Assembly (NCBI GenBank): GCA_900546075.1
Contig: URBH01000022.1
Span: 1-31,207, forward strand
Length of the DNA: 31,207 bases
Source of the DNA: an uncultured Eubacteriales bacterium
Lineage (GTDB): Bacteria > Bacillota > Clostridia > Oscillospirales > Oscillospiraceae
Direction of reading: 5' to 3'
This document shows, piece after piece, positions 8,609 through 15,944 of the stretch (its first letter is position 1; each line of letters starts with the position of its first letter). The notes below the pieces were generated by a model that saw only the letters and a list, made by a program, of their open reading frames with translations, did not search any database and was not told where the DNA came from. The position numbers and the translations under genes were made by a program.

Positions 8609-8767
8609 ATCGTAATTCCTCCTATTCATTATTATGGTGATGAATAGGCAATTTACGCAGACAAAAGATTACAGACTCACCCGGACGGCAAGCCGCACTC
8701 TACTTCGTCCAGGTATATTGCCGTTGCCGCCAGCGTCCAAGAGAATCCCTCCTTTTGAAATCACGTT
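8609..8767 (-). promoter_or_regulatory. Structured mgtE leader RNA
   Basis: From the predicted transcript start to the mgtE ATG is about 160 bases. A stem CCTATTCAT/ATGAATAGG (8621-8629 with 8640-8648) includes three bases of the AGGAGG ribosome site (8614-8623). A longer-range stem pairs 8713-8722 with 8647-8656 at 9 of 10 positions. It encloses an 8-bp helix (8706-8713 with 8680-8687). The long-range stem and the ribosome-site stem share two bases, so they compete. I could not find the conserved bases of the M-box Mg2+ riboswitch. Function is inferred only. Confidence 0.45.
8669..8740 (-). CDS. Possible leader peptide of mgtE (23 aa)
   Basis: A short frame with a TTG start at 8740 lies inside the mgtE leader. 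It is preceded by AAAAGGAGGG at good spacing, as strong a ribosome site as those of the real genes here. It encodes 23 residues, beginning MDAGGNGNIPGRSR and ending with an arginine/valine-rich tail LAVRVSL. Its codons overlap both arms of the leader helix at 8680-8713, so translating ribosomes would open that structure and could alter access to the mgtE ribosome site. It resembles no leader peptide I can name, and a chance frame is possible, but the ribosome site argues for translation. Confidence 0.4.
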   Translation of the reverse strand: MDAGGNGNIPGRSRVRLAVRVSL

Positions 8768-8774
8768 TTTCTTT

Positions 8775-8803
8775 ATTCTACCCACCTTTGGCCGAAATGT
8801 CAA
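8775..8803 (-). promoter_or_regulatory. Promoter of mgtE
   Basis: Minus-strand TTGACA (8798-8803), 17-base spacer, TAGAAT (8775-8780). Its -35 box is only two bases from that of the divergent acetyltransferase promoter. Confidence 0.85.
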
Positions 8804-8805
8804 CC

Positions 8806-8835
8806 TTGACGGGAAGAAGTTGGGATAGTAAAATG
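8806..8835 (+). promoter_or_regulatory. Promoter of the acetyltransferase gene
   Basis: TTGACG (8806-8811), 18-base spacer and TAAAAT (8830-8835), about 60 bases before the ATG at 8895. It is back-to-back with the mgtE promoter, so RNA polymerase could probably occupy only one of the two at a time. Confidence 0.65.
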
Positions 8836-8894
8836 AGAATATATTGGTTTTCATCATCCGTCGGCTGCTCCGGCAGAAAACAGGAGGATTTCCC

Positions 8895-9476
8895 ATGCTC
8901 CGAATTGCCGCCGAGGGGGACGTAAGCGCCATGCTTGCCATTTACCGGCCTTATGTTCTGACCTCTACCGCTACTTTTGAATACGATCCTCCGGACGAGG
9001 AGGAATTTTTGCGCCGCTACCGCGCCATCACCGTCCAATTTCCCTGGCTGTTGTGGGAGGAGGACGGGCAGATTCTCGGCTACGCCTACGCAAGTCTGCC
9101 CTTTACCCGGGCGGCATACGCCTGGTGCGCCGAGCCGACCATTTATCTCTGCCCTCAGGCGCGGGGAAAGGGCATCGGGAAGGCGCTGTACGACGCGCTG
9201 GAAGCGATCCTTGACGCCCAGGGGTATTGCCTTCTTTACTCCCTCGTCTGCGGGGAAAATGAGAACTCCATGCGCTTCCATAAAAAGCGCGGCTACCGCA
9301 CCGTGGCGCATTTTCCGGCCTGCGGCTTCAAGTTTGGCAGGTGGCTTGACCTGAACTGGATGGAAAAGCGGCTGAAGGGCGTCGATCCCCCGGGCGGCGT
9401 CCCCGTCCCGTGGCAGGCCGTTATGCAAAACGCAGAATTCATTCACCAATATTTAGATAATTTTTCCCTTTTCTAA
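8895..9476 (+). CDS. GNAT-family N-acetyltransferase (phosphinothricin acetyltransferase-like)
   Basis: The 193-residue protein has the GNAT fold. It starts LRIAAEGDVSAMLAIYRPYV, typical of the Pat/Bar-like subgroup, and has the acetyl-CoA loop QARGKGIGKALYDAL (about residues 90-105) and the C-terminal SMRFHKKRGYRTVAHF segment with the family's asparagine/serine-rich lead-in (GENENS). Such enzymes acetylate small amines or amino acids such as methionine sulfone; the real substrate is unknown. ATG 8895 follows GGAGG by 8 bases and begins the conserved sequence. A weak stem TTTTCCC/GGGAAAA (9462-9486) spans the stop codon and may end transcription. Confidence 0.88.
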   Translation: MLRIAAEGDVSAMLAIYRPYVLTSTATFEYDPPDEEEFLRRYRAITVQFPWLLWEEDGQILGYAYASLPFTRAAYAWCAEPTIYLCPQARGKGIGKALYDALEAILDAQGYCLLYSLVCGENENSMRFHKKRGYRTVAHFPACGFKFGRWLDLNWMEKRLKGVDPPGGVPVPWQAVMQNAEFIHQYLDNFSLF

Positions 9477-9594
9477 TCAGGGAAAATATGATATTTTATT
9501 ATTGTGGATAAATGTCCCCACAGACATGCGCGTAAAACCGAGAGAGGCACCAAAAACGGGAGATTCTCAAAAATCTACATAAGGAGCTGTGACC

Positions 9595-10785
9595 ATGTAT
9601 TTTCAGAAAAAGCGCGTAATTGCGATGCTGCTTGCCGGCGGCCAGGGCAGCCGGCTTAAGGTTCTGACGGAGAAAACCGCCAAGCCTGCCGTTCCCTTCG
9701 GCGGCAAATACCGTATCATTGATTTTCCTTTGAGCAACTGTGTCAACTCCGGCATCGACACCGTTGGTATTCTGACCCAGTATCAGCCCCTGGAGCTGAA
9801 TGAGTATATCGGCAACGGTCAGCCCTGGAATCTGAACAAGACCCATTCCTGCGCCCAGGTTCTGCCCCCCTACGAGCGTCACGACAAGAAATCCGGCTGG
9901 TACAAGGGTACCGCCAACGCCATTTACCAGAACATCGATTTTGTGGATCGCTTCAACCCCGACTATGTGGTGATTCTCTCCGGCGACCACATCTATAAGA
10001 TGGACTACGCCGACATGGTGGCCTACCATGAAAAGCACAAGGCTTCCTGCACCATCGCCGTGCGAAGCGTCTCCCTGGCGGAGGCTTCCCGTTTCGGTAT
10101 TCTGAACACCAACCCCGACAATACCATCTACGAGTTCGAGGAAAAGCCCGCCAAGCCCAAGTCCACCAACGCTTCCATGGGCATTTACTGCTTCAACTGG
10201 CAGGTGCTGCGGGACGCCCTGATCGCCGATGAAGAGAACGCCAATTCCTCCAACGACTTTGGCAAGAACATCATCCCCAGTCTCCTGGCCGCCGGTCACA
10301 AAATGATGGCCTATCCCTTCAACGGCTACTGGAAGGACGTGGGAACCATCGATTCTTTGTGGGAAGCCAACATGGATCTGCTGGGCAAGGAGCCCGCCTT
10401 CCAGCTCCGTGGGGACAAGCGCTCCACCATCTATGCCCGTAACTCCGCCATGCCGTCCTCCTACATCGACGAGCAGGCCGAGATTGTCAACGCCTTCGTG
10501 GCCGAAGGCTCCGAGGTCTACGGCACCGTCCACCACAGCATCATCTCCATCGGCTGCACCGTCGGTGAGGGCGCGCTGGTAGAGGACAGCGTCGTCATGC
10601 CCGGCGTGGTCATCGAGTCCGGCGCCATCGTCCGCCATGCCATTCTGGGCGAGGATTCCAAGGTCTGCAGGAACGCCATCGTGGGCGGCGCTTATGCAGG
10701 CGGGGAAAAGAAAAAGATCAGCGTCACGTCCAAGGGCGCTGTTGTGGAAGCCAACACCGTGCTGAAGCCCGGTGACATGCTGTAA
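9595..10785 (+). CDS. glgC: Glucose-1-phosphate adenylyltransferase (ADP-glucose pyrophosphorylase), catalytic subunit
   Basis: Makes ADP-glucose from glucose-1-phosphate and ATP, the committed step of glycogen synthesis. The 396-residue protein has the nucleotidyltransferase signature MLLAGGQGSRLKVLT with AKPAVPFGGKYRIIDF, the ILSGDHIYKMDY metal site, FEEKPAKPK, and a C-terminal left-handed beta-helix with hexapeptide repeats (AIVRHAILGEDSKV). GTG 9589 is in frame, but the AAGGAG site at 9581-9586 is spaced correctly (8 bases) for ATG 9595. First gene of glgC-glgD-glgA. No convincing promoter could be picked in 9477-9580. Confidence 0.97.
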   Translation: MYFQKKRVIAMLLAGGQGSRLKVLTEKTAKPAVPFGGKYRIIDFPLSNCVNSGIDTVGILTQYQPLELNEYIGNGQPWNLNKTHSCAQVLPPYERHDKKSGWYKGTANAIYQNIDFVDRFNPDYVVILSGDHIYKMDYADMVAYHEKHKASCTIAVRSVSLAEASRFGILNTNPDNTIYEFEEKPAKPKSTNASMGIYCFNWQVLRDALIADEENANSSNDFGKNIIPSLLAAGHKMMAYPFNGYWKDVGTIDSLWEANMDLLGKEPAFQLRGDKRSTIYARNSAMPSSYIDEQAEIVNAFVAEGSEVYGTVHHSIISIGCTVGEGALVEDSVVMPGVVIESGAIVRHAILGEDSKVCRNAIVGGAYAGGEKKKISVTSKGAVVEANTVLKPGDML

Positions 10786-10801
10786 CAGGAGGGAAAGTGC
10801 A

Positions 10802-11914
10802 ATGAACGTAACCGGTATTGTATTTACCAACGACGCAAGTCTTGGCGAGCTGACCATCAAGCGCACCATGGCCTCCCTGCCCTTCGGCGGCCGCTACCGT
10901 CAGGTGGACTGGGCGCTGTCCAATCTGGCCTGCGCCGGTGTCCGTCATATCGGCATCATCTCCCGCCACAACTTCCAGTCCCTGATGAACCACATCGGCG
11001 ACGGTGAGGAGTGGGGCCTGGAGCTGGAGGAGGGCGGTCTGGAATTTCTGACCCCCTACGCCCAGTCCGAGATTCACCGCTACCGCGGCAAGCTGGAGTC
11101 TCTGGCCAATGCCATGGACTTCCTGGCCTACGGCTCCGATGACGAACTGGTCATCATGACCGACTCCGCCATTCTTTCCAACATCGACCTGACCAAGGTC
11201 ATCGCCGCCCATGTCAAGAGCGGCCGGAACATCACCGTGGTCACCAAGGCCGGCATCTGCAACGGCGAAAAGATGATTGACCTTGCCATGAAGCTGGACG
11301 GAAAGGGCAATGTGACCGACATGCTGGTGGACTTTGCCGCCCCCGCCGACTACGTTGCCTCCATGGACATCTTCGTGGTGGGCAAGAAGTGGCTCATGCA
11401 GCAGACCAAGGAAATGATTGCCCGGGACAAGTTCCACATGGATCGCGATCTGGTTCTGGGCGGCTGGCAGCGGGGCAAGGTCTCCGTCAACGTCTACCCC
11501 TTCGACGGCGCCGCCCTGTACAACGAGTCCGTGGAGGAATATTTCAAAAACTCCATGGCGCTCATCGACCGGGACATCCGCCACGACATATTCGGCGGCA
11601 ATCATCCCATCTATACCAAGGTTCGTGACCGGGTTCCCACCTACTACGGCGAGGAATGCCAGATTGCCAACTGTCTGGCGGCCGACGGCTGTATGCTGGA
11701 GGGCAACGTCAAGGAAAGCATTCTGTTCCGGCAGGTCACCATCGCCCCGGGCGCAGACGTGGAAAACTGCGTCATCATGAACGACTCCGAGGTGGGTGAG
11801 GGCGCGGAACTGAAATACGTCATTCTGGACAAGGACGTCACCGTCACCCCGGGGGCAAAGCTCATTGGGACAAAGAAGAGTCCTGTCATCGTCAAGCGGG
11901 GGGAAACCGTATGA
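10802..11914 (+). CDS. glgD: ADP-glucose pyrophosphorylase GlgD subunit
   Basis: Paralogue of GlgC that in Firmicutes forms a GlgC/GlgD heteromer and raises its activity. The 370-residue protein keeps the fold (LPFGGRYRQVDWALSNL, then a C-terminal beta-helix with VTIAPGADVENCVIMND) but lacks the N-terminal GGxGxRL nucleotide-binding loop: the equivalent position reads VFTNDASLGELTIKR. This fits a largely non-catalytic, regulatory subunit. ATG 10802 is preceded by AGGAGG; it starts 17 bases after glgC, and its stop overlaps the glgA start (ATGA), suggesting translational coupling. Confidence 0.95.
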   Translation: MNVTGIVFTNDASLGELTIKRTMASLPFGGRYRQVDWALSNLACAGVRHIGIISRHNFQSLMNHIGDGEEWGLELEEGGLEFLTPYAQSEIHRYRGKLESLANAMDFLAYGSDDELVIMTDSAILSNIDLTKVIAAHVKSGRNITVVTKAGICNGEKMIDLAMKLDGKGNVTDMLVDFAAPADYVASMDIFVVGKKWLMQQTKEMIARDKFHMDRDLVLGGWQRGKVSVNVYPFDGAALYNESVEEYFKNSMALIDRDIRHDIFGGNHPIYTKVRDRVPTYYGEECQIANCLAADGCMLEGNVKESILFRQVTIAPGADVENCVIMNDSEVGEGAELKYVILDKDVTVTPGAKLIGTKKSPVIVKRGETV

Positions 11915-13356
11915 AAATTGCCATCTGCGCCTCTGAGGGCGCACCCTATGCCAAGTCCGGCGGACTGGGCGACGTGATGGAGGCTCTGCCCTCCGCCCTG
12001 GCTCGCATTGCGGGCAACGAGGTCGTTCTGTTTCTGCCCTACTACCACAAAATCAAAACCAACGCCGCCTATATGGTGGAGCGGGTGGCCGAGATCCGGG
12101 TGCAGCTGGGCTGGCGGCAGCAATACTGCGGCATCATGAAGCTGACCAACCGAAATGACGGCGTGCAGGTCTATTTTCTGGACAATGATTATTACTTCGG
12201 TGCCCGCACCGGCGCGATTTACGGGGACATGGACGACGGCGAGCGCTTCGCCTTCTTCTCCCGGGGCTGTCTGGACGCCATGATCGCCCTGAACTTCATT
12301 CCCGAAATCATCCAGTGCAACGACTGGCAGACCGCCTGCATTCCCATTTATCTCAAGGCCATGTACCACGGCGCCTTCTATAAGACCCGCTGCATGTACA
12401 CCATCCACAACATCGAATATCAGGGCTGGGCAAACGCCGGGTTCTTTGACGATGTACTGGGGCTTCCCTGGGAGTACCGTTCCACCCTGGACATGAGCAA
12501 CTCCGTCAACGTGATGAAGGGCGCCATTGAGACTGCCGACCTTGTGACCACCGTGTCCGAGACCTACGCCCGGGAGCTGATGTATCCCTACTATGCCCAC
12601 GGTCTGGACAGCGTCCTTGCGGGCAACGCCTGGAAGCTCACCGGCATCACCAACGGCATCGACGTGAACACTTTCAACCCGGAGACCGATCCCGCCCTCC
12701 CCGCCCACTACAATTCCAAGACCTTCGTAGAAGGCAAGGCCGCCGTGAAGGCCGCCCTGCAAAAGGAAGTGGGGCTGCCCGTCAAGCCCGACGTGCCGCT
12801 GATGGTCATGGTCACCCGGCTGGCCGGTCACAAGGGTCTTGACCTGCTGTGCTACATTGCCCGGCGGCTGATATGGGAGGAGGACGCCCAGCTGCTGATC
12901 CTCGGCACCGGCGAAGCCCAGTACGAGAGCTTCTTCAAAGACCTTGCGAATCAGTTCCCGGATCAGGTTTCCGCCCAGATCACCTTCAATCTGGGGCTTG
13001 CCGCCCGGATTTACGCCGGCGGCGACATTTACCTGATGCCCTCCAAGTCCGAGCCCTGCGGCCTGAGCCAGATGAATGCCATGCGCTATGGCACCGTCCC
13101 CGTGGTTCACGCCACCGGCGGCCTGAAGGACACCGTTCCTCCCGCCGACGAAAACGGCGAGGGCGGCCTGGGCTTCACCTTCCAGAGCTACAACGCCGAC
13201 GATTTCTTCGCGTCGCTGAAGCGCTGCCTCGGCCTGTACAATCATAACCGGGAAGCCTTCCGCGCCTTGCAAAAGCGGGACATGGAGACGGATTTCAGCT
13301 GGGACGTCCCCGCCGGACGGTACATGGAGCAGTTCCGGAATATGCTGAGCTGGTAA
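11911..13356 (+). CDS. glgA: Glycogen synthase (ADP-glucose type, GT5)
   Basis: Transfers glucose from ADP-glucose to a growing alpha-1,4-glucan. The 481-residue protein has the GT5 N-terminal motif YAKSGGLGDVMEALPSAL (the usual KTGGL appears as KSGGL), the acceptor-side segment CNDWQTACIPIYLK and TIHNIEYQGW, and the C-terminal nucleotide-sugar site PSKSEPCGLSQMNAMRYGT with GGLKDTV. The length is normal. It overlaps glgD by 4 bases. The last base of its TAA stop is the first base of repeat R1 copy 1, which separates the gene from its terminator. Confidence 0.97.
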   Translation: MKIAICASEGAPYAKSGGLGDVMEALPSALARIAGNEVVLFLPYYHKIKTNAAYMVERVAEIRVQLGWRQQYCGIMKLTNRNDGVQVYFLDNDYYFGARTGAIYGDMDDGERFAFFSRGCLDAMIALNFIPEIIQCNDWQTACIPIYLKAMYHGAFYKTRCMYTIHNIEYQGWANAGFFDDVLGLPWEYRSTLDMSNSVNVMKGAIETADLVTTVSETYARELMYPYYAHGLDSVLAGNAWKLTGITNGIDVNTFNPETDPALPAHYNSKTFVEGKAAVKAALQKEVGLPVKPDVPLMVMVTRLAGHKGLDLLCYIARRLIWEEDAQLLILGTGEAQYESFFKDLANQFPDQVSAQITFNLGLAARIYAGGDIYLMPSKSEPCGLSQMNAMRYGTVPVVHATGGLKDTVPPADENGEGGLGFTFQSYNADDFFASLKRCLGLYNHNREAFRALQKRDMETDFSWDVPAGRYMEQFRNMLSW

Positions 13357-13525
13357 TACTATTTCTTCATAAAATGATTTCATCATTTTATGAAAGCCGT
13401 TTCACGGCAGACCGCCTGGGCGGCGGTAAGAAATGTATTGACTTCGTTTTTTAGCGGCAGTGGCCGCTGGCCGCAATCCTGCGGCCTAATAAAACGCTTT
13501 TCAGCGTTTTATTAAAAACTCGTAT
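13356..13525 (+). repeat. R1 six-hairpin element, copy 1
   Basis: A 170-bp element that begins in the glgA stop codon. It holds six successive hairpins: ATAAAATGAT/ATCATTTTAT (13369-13391), GCCGT/ACGGC (13396-13408), CCGCC/GGCGG (13412-13423), AGCGGC/GCCGCT (13453-13468), GGCCGC/GCGGCC (13469-13486) and AATAAAACGCT/AGCGTTTTATT (13488-13513). An unpaired core AGAAATGTATTGACTTCGTT sits in the middle (13429-13448). The ends are short inverted repeats, ATACTATTT and ATACGAGTTTT. The near-identical copy 3 (29855-30023) and the diverged copy 2 (15709-15878) define the boundaries. It has no coding capacity. The rest of 13357-13702 holds a terminator and the promoter region of the next gene. Confidence 0.9.
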
Positions 13526-13549
13526 AAAGCGCCCGATAACGCAGAAAAT

Positions 13550-13579
13550 TCCGCCGTATGGCCGCAGCCATACGGCGGA
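13550..13579 (+). terminator. Terminator of the glg operon
   Basis: An 11-bp stem, TCCGCCGTATG with its complement, around a short loop and followed by ATTTAT. The tail is weak in U. It is now 190 bases past the glgA stop because R1 copy 1 lies in between. Confidence 0.7.
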
Positions 13580-13609
13580 TTTATACCGTCCCCAAAGGCG
13601 CAGGTTCTC

Positions 13610-13619
13610 AAGCGCTTTC
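13610..13619. promoter_or_regulatory. Possible LacI-family/CcpA operator half-match
   Basis: AAGCGCTTTC matches the centre and right side of the catabolite-response consensus TGAAAGCGCTTTCA, but the left TGA is CTC. It lies 46 bases upstream of the TATAAT box of a glucan hydrolase gene, a sensible place for carbon control. Weak evidence. Confidence 0.3.
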
Positions 13620-13664
13620 CCAAAATATCTTTCTCCCGCGCTTCCCTTTTTCGGAAAAATGGTT

Positions 13665-13670
13665 TATAAT
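13665..13670 (+). promoter_or_regulatory. -10 box of the GH13 gene promoter
   Basis: Perfect TATAAT 32 bases before the ATG at 13703. The -35 position (TTCCCT) is poor, which would fit a promoter needing an activator. Confidence 0.5.
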
Positions 13671-13702
13671 GGATAAAATGAGTTTACTACAAGGAGACCG
13701 CC

Positions 13703-15544
13703 ATGAGAATCCTTTACGACAGCAAGCAGCCCCAGTTCAAGACCCCCTTCGGCACCCTGACGCCGGGGCAGGTCTGCACCCTGCATATCCACATCCCCAC
13801 CTCCGTCCTGACGACGGAGGTCATCTGCGTCTTTAATCACGAGGACGGCTCCTGGGCGCAGAATGCTGCTCTGACGCTCCAGATGAAAAAGGGCGCGTAT
13901 GACGTTTTCGAGGGGCAGTTTTCCATCCCCTGCCCCGGCCTGTTTTTCTACTATTTCGTCATCGATACCCAGGGCGGCAGCTTCCGTCTGTTCAAGCAGG
14001 GAGACGACACCAACATGGAGGCCGGTGACCTCTGGCAGCTGAGCTGTATTCCCGCGGATTTCACCACCCCGGACTGGGCGAAGGGCGCGACCATCTATCA
14101 GATTTTCCCCGACCGCTTCTACGCCAGCGGCCAGGCCGACCTGACCGGAAAGCTGAAGCCCTACACCATTCATGAGAACTGGTACGATGAGGTGGACTGG
14201 AAGCCCACCCCCGACGGTCAGGTGCTGAACAACGACTTTTTCGGCGGCAATTTCCGGGGCATCACCGAGAAAATGGACTACATCGCCGGTCTCGGCGTCA
14301 CCATTCTCTACCTCAACCCCATTTCCAAGAGCTTTTCCAGCCACCGCTACGACACCGGCGACTACAAGACCCCCGACCCCCTTCTCGGCACCGAGGCGGA
14401 TTTTGCCGCTCTCTGCGACGCTGCCCACGAGCGGGGCATCCGGGTCATTCTGGACGGCGTGTATTCTCACACCGGTTCCAACAGCCTGTACTTTAACCGG
14501 GAGGGCGCGTTCCCGTCCGTAGGCGCGTACAATTCCAAGGGATCCCCCTACTACAGCTGGTACACCTTCTACAACTGGCCGAACGTCTACCATTCCTGGT
14601 GGGACTTTGACACATTGCCCACGGTGAACAAAATGGATCCCGCCTTCGTCCGCTACATCATTACGGACGAAGATAGCGTCCTCGCCCACTGGCTGCGGCT
14701 GGGTGCGGACGGCTACCGGCTGGACGTGGCGGACGAGCTGCCCGACGAATTTATCAGGCTGCTCCGCAGCCGCATCAAGGCGCTGAAGCCCGATGCCCTT
14801 CTTCTGGGCGAGGTGTGGGAGGACGCGTCCAACAAGTCCGCCTACGGCAGGCGCCGCACCTACTTCACCGGCGGCGAGCTGGACAGCGTAATGAACTATC
14901 CCCTCCGCACGGCCATTTTGAATTTCGTCAAAAACCTGGACGGCGGCCGGGGCTTCAAGGAAACCGTGATGTCCATTCTGGAAAACTACCCGCCCCAGGT
15001 CGCGGCCTGCAACATGAATCTCCTCGGCACCCACGACACCCCCCGCATTCTCACCGCCCTGGTGGACGATTTTGACGGTTCCCGGGAAGAAAAGGCAAGG
15101 CGCCATCTGTCCCGGAACCAGCTGCCGGTGGCCACGGAGCGGCTGCTGATGGCCTCCTTCCTGCAATACACCCTGCCGGGCAGTCCCAGCCTGTACTACG
15201 CCGACGAAGCCGGGATGGAGGGCTACCGCGACCCCTTCAACCGCCGCACCTATCCCTGGGGGCGGGAAGATCCGGAGCTTCTGGCGCACTTCCGGCGTCT
15301 TGGGCAGCTGCGAAAGAATTGCGATGCCCTGCGCTTAGGCGACATTCAATTCTTCCAGGCGGAGGATCGCCGGATCGGCTTCACCCGGCGCTACGGCGAC
15401 AGCGTGCTGAAAATCTACTGCAACCGCTGCGGCGACCCCTGGGACATCCCTGCCGGGAAAATCCTCTTGGGACACAATCTGCAAACCGTAGCCCCGGATT
15501 GGCTGACGCTGGCGCCCAAGGGCTTCTGCATCGTGGAGGGATAA
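13703..15544 (+). CDS. GH13 alpha-glucan hydrolase (neopullulanase/cyclomaltodextrinase-like)
   Basis: Cytoplasmic alpha-amylase superfamily enzyme, 613 residues with no signal peptide. Residues 1 to about 120 form a beta-rich N-terminal domain as in neopullulanase and maltogenic amylase. The (beta/alpha)8 barrel starts at ATIYQIFPDRF. GH13 regions: I, DGVYSHTG (251-258); II, DGYRLDVADE with nucleophile Asp341; III, LLGEVWED with acid/base Glu370; IV, LLGTHDTPR with His444-Asp445. A glycogen or maltodextrin breakdown role is inferred from the glgCDA neighbour. The exact specificity (pullulan, cyclodextrin or maltodextrin) cannot be decided here. AAGGAG precedes ATG 13703. A small ORF follows after one base. 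Confidence 0.92.
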   Translation: MRILYDSKQPQFKTPFGTLTPGQVCTLHIHIPTSVLTTEVICVFNHEDGSWAQNAALTLQMKKGAYDVFEGQFSIPCPGLFFYYFVIDTQGGSFRLFKQGDDTNMEAGDLWQLSCIPADFTTPDWAKGATIYQIFPDRFYASGQADLTGKLKPYTIHENWYDEVDWKPTPDGQVLNNDFFGGNFRGITEKMDYIAGLGVTILYLNPISKSFSSHRYDTGDYKTPDPLLGTEADFAALCDAAHERGIRVILDGVYSHTGSNSLYFNREGAFPSVGAYNSKGSPYYSWYTFYNWPNVYHSWWDFDTLPTVNKMDPAFVRYIITDEDSVLAHWLRLGADGYRLDVADELPDEFIRLLRSRIKALKPDALLLGEVWEDASNKSAYGRRRTYFTGGELDSVMNYPLRTAILNFVKNLDGGRGFKETVMSILENYPPQVAACNMNLLGTHDTPRILTALVDDFDGSREEKARRHLSRNQLPVATERLLMASFLQYTLPGSPSLYYADEAGMEGYRDPFNRRTYPWGREDPELLAHFRRLGQLRKNCDALRLGDIQFFQAEDRRIGFTRRYGDSVLKIYCNRCGDPWDIPAGKILLGHNLQTVAPDWLTLAPKGFCIVEG

Positions 15545-15545
15545 C

Positions 15546-15725
15546 GTGGAGACGGAAAAATTCGTATCCGGCTACTGCCGTCAGCTGGACGGGAGCCGCA
15601 TGGTGGAGGTCATCCTGGAGGACGGCGCAGTCACCGAAACGGACTGCTGCTATGGCAGCTGCGTCTACCAAAGCAACTGCACCATTGCCAAGGAAATCGA
15701 CCAATTTCATACTATTTCTCGATAA
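15546..15725 (+). CDS. Small cysteine-rich protein of unknown function (59 aa), C-terminus altered by R1
   Basis: GTG start one base after the GH13 stop, with GGAGG (15536-15540) at correct spacing; the ribosome site is the end of the GH13 gene, so the two are translationally coupled. The 59-residue product begins VETEKFVSGYCRQLDG (GTG read as Met) and has a cysteine cluster DCCYGSCVYQSNCTI near residues 37-51 that could bind a metal. It carries a normal-looking acidic N-terminal strand region, and no membrane segment. The last residues HTISR and the TAA stop are read from R1 copy 2, which starts at 15709, so the original C-terminus has been replaced. I do not recognise the family. Confidence 0.6.
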   Translation: METEKFVSGYCRQLDGSRMVEVILEDGAVTETDCCYGSCVYQSNCTIAKEIDQFHTISR

Positions 15726-15878
15726 AATGGTTAACACCATTTTATCCTGCGAATTCTTCGCAGGCCGCCGGTAGCGGCGAGAAATGTATGGACTTACGTT
15801 TTTTTGCGGCTACGCCGCTGGCTGCTGAAACAGCAGCCAAATAAAACGGTTTTTAACCGTTTTATTGAAAACTAGTAT
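15709..15878 (+). repeat. R1 six-hairpin element, copy 2 (diverged)
   Basis: Same length (170 bp) and layout as copy 1 but different stem sequences: ATAAAATGGT/ACCATTTTAT, CCTGCG/CGCAGG, CCGC/GCGG, GCGGC/GCCGC, GGCTGCTG/CAGCAGCC and AATAAAACGGTT/AACCGTTTTATT. The core is kept with few changes (AGAAATGTATGGACTTACGT from 15780). The ends are perfect 6-bp inverted repeats, ATACTA and TAGTAT. Moreover the two outer hairpins are alike when the element is flipped: ATACTATTTCTCGATAAAAT against ATACTAGTTTTCAATAAAAC. The element overlaps the end of the small ORF and stops 20 bases before a terminator. Confidence 0.88.
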
Positions 15879-15898
15879 CAGGCGCAGTAAAGCATAAA

Positions 15899-15928
15899 AT
15901 GGCAGGTCTCCCGCCGGAGGCCTGCCAT
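15899..15928. terminator. Bidirectional terminator between the small ORF and the MATE gene
   Basis: Stem ATGGCAGG(T)CTCC with its complement around CGCC, with TTTT tails on both sides (GCTTTT on plus, TTTTATG on minus). It serves the convergent GH13 operon and MATE gene. Confidence 0.82.
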
Positions 15929-15944
15929 TGCTTTTGGGAATGGT

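Noticed and set aside
8609..8767. M-box Mg2+ riboswitch before mgtE
   Set aside because: The conserved M-box segments could not be found by eye, although structured pairing is present.
13356..13525. CRISPR array or tandem repeat
   Set aside because: The palindromic units differ in sequence from each other and there are no spacers; the whole 170-bp block is the repeated unit.
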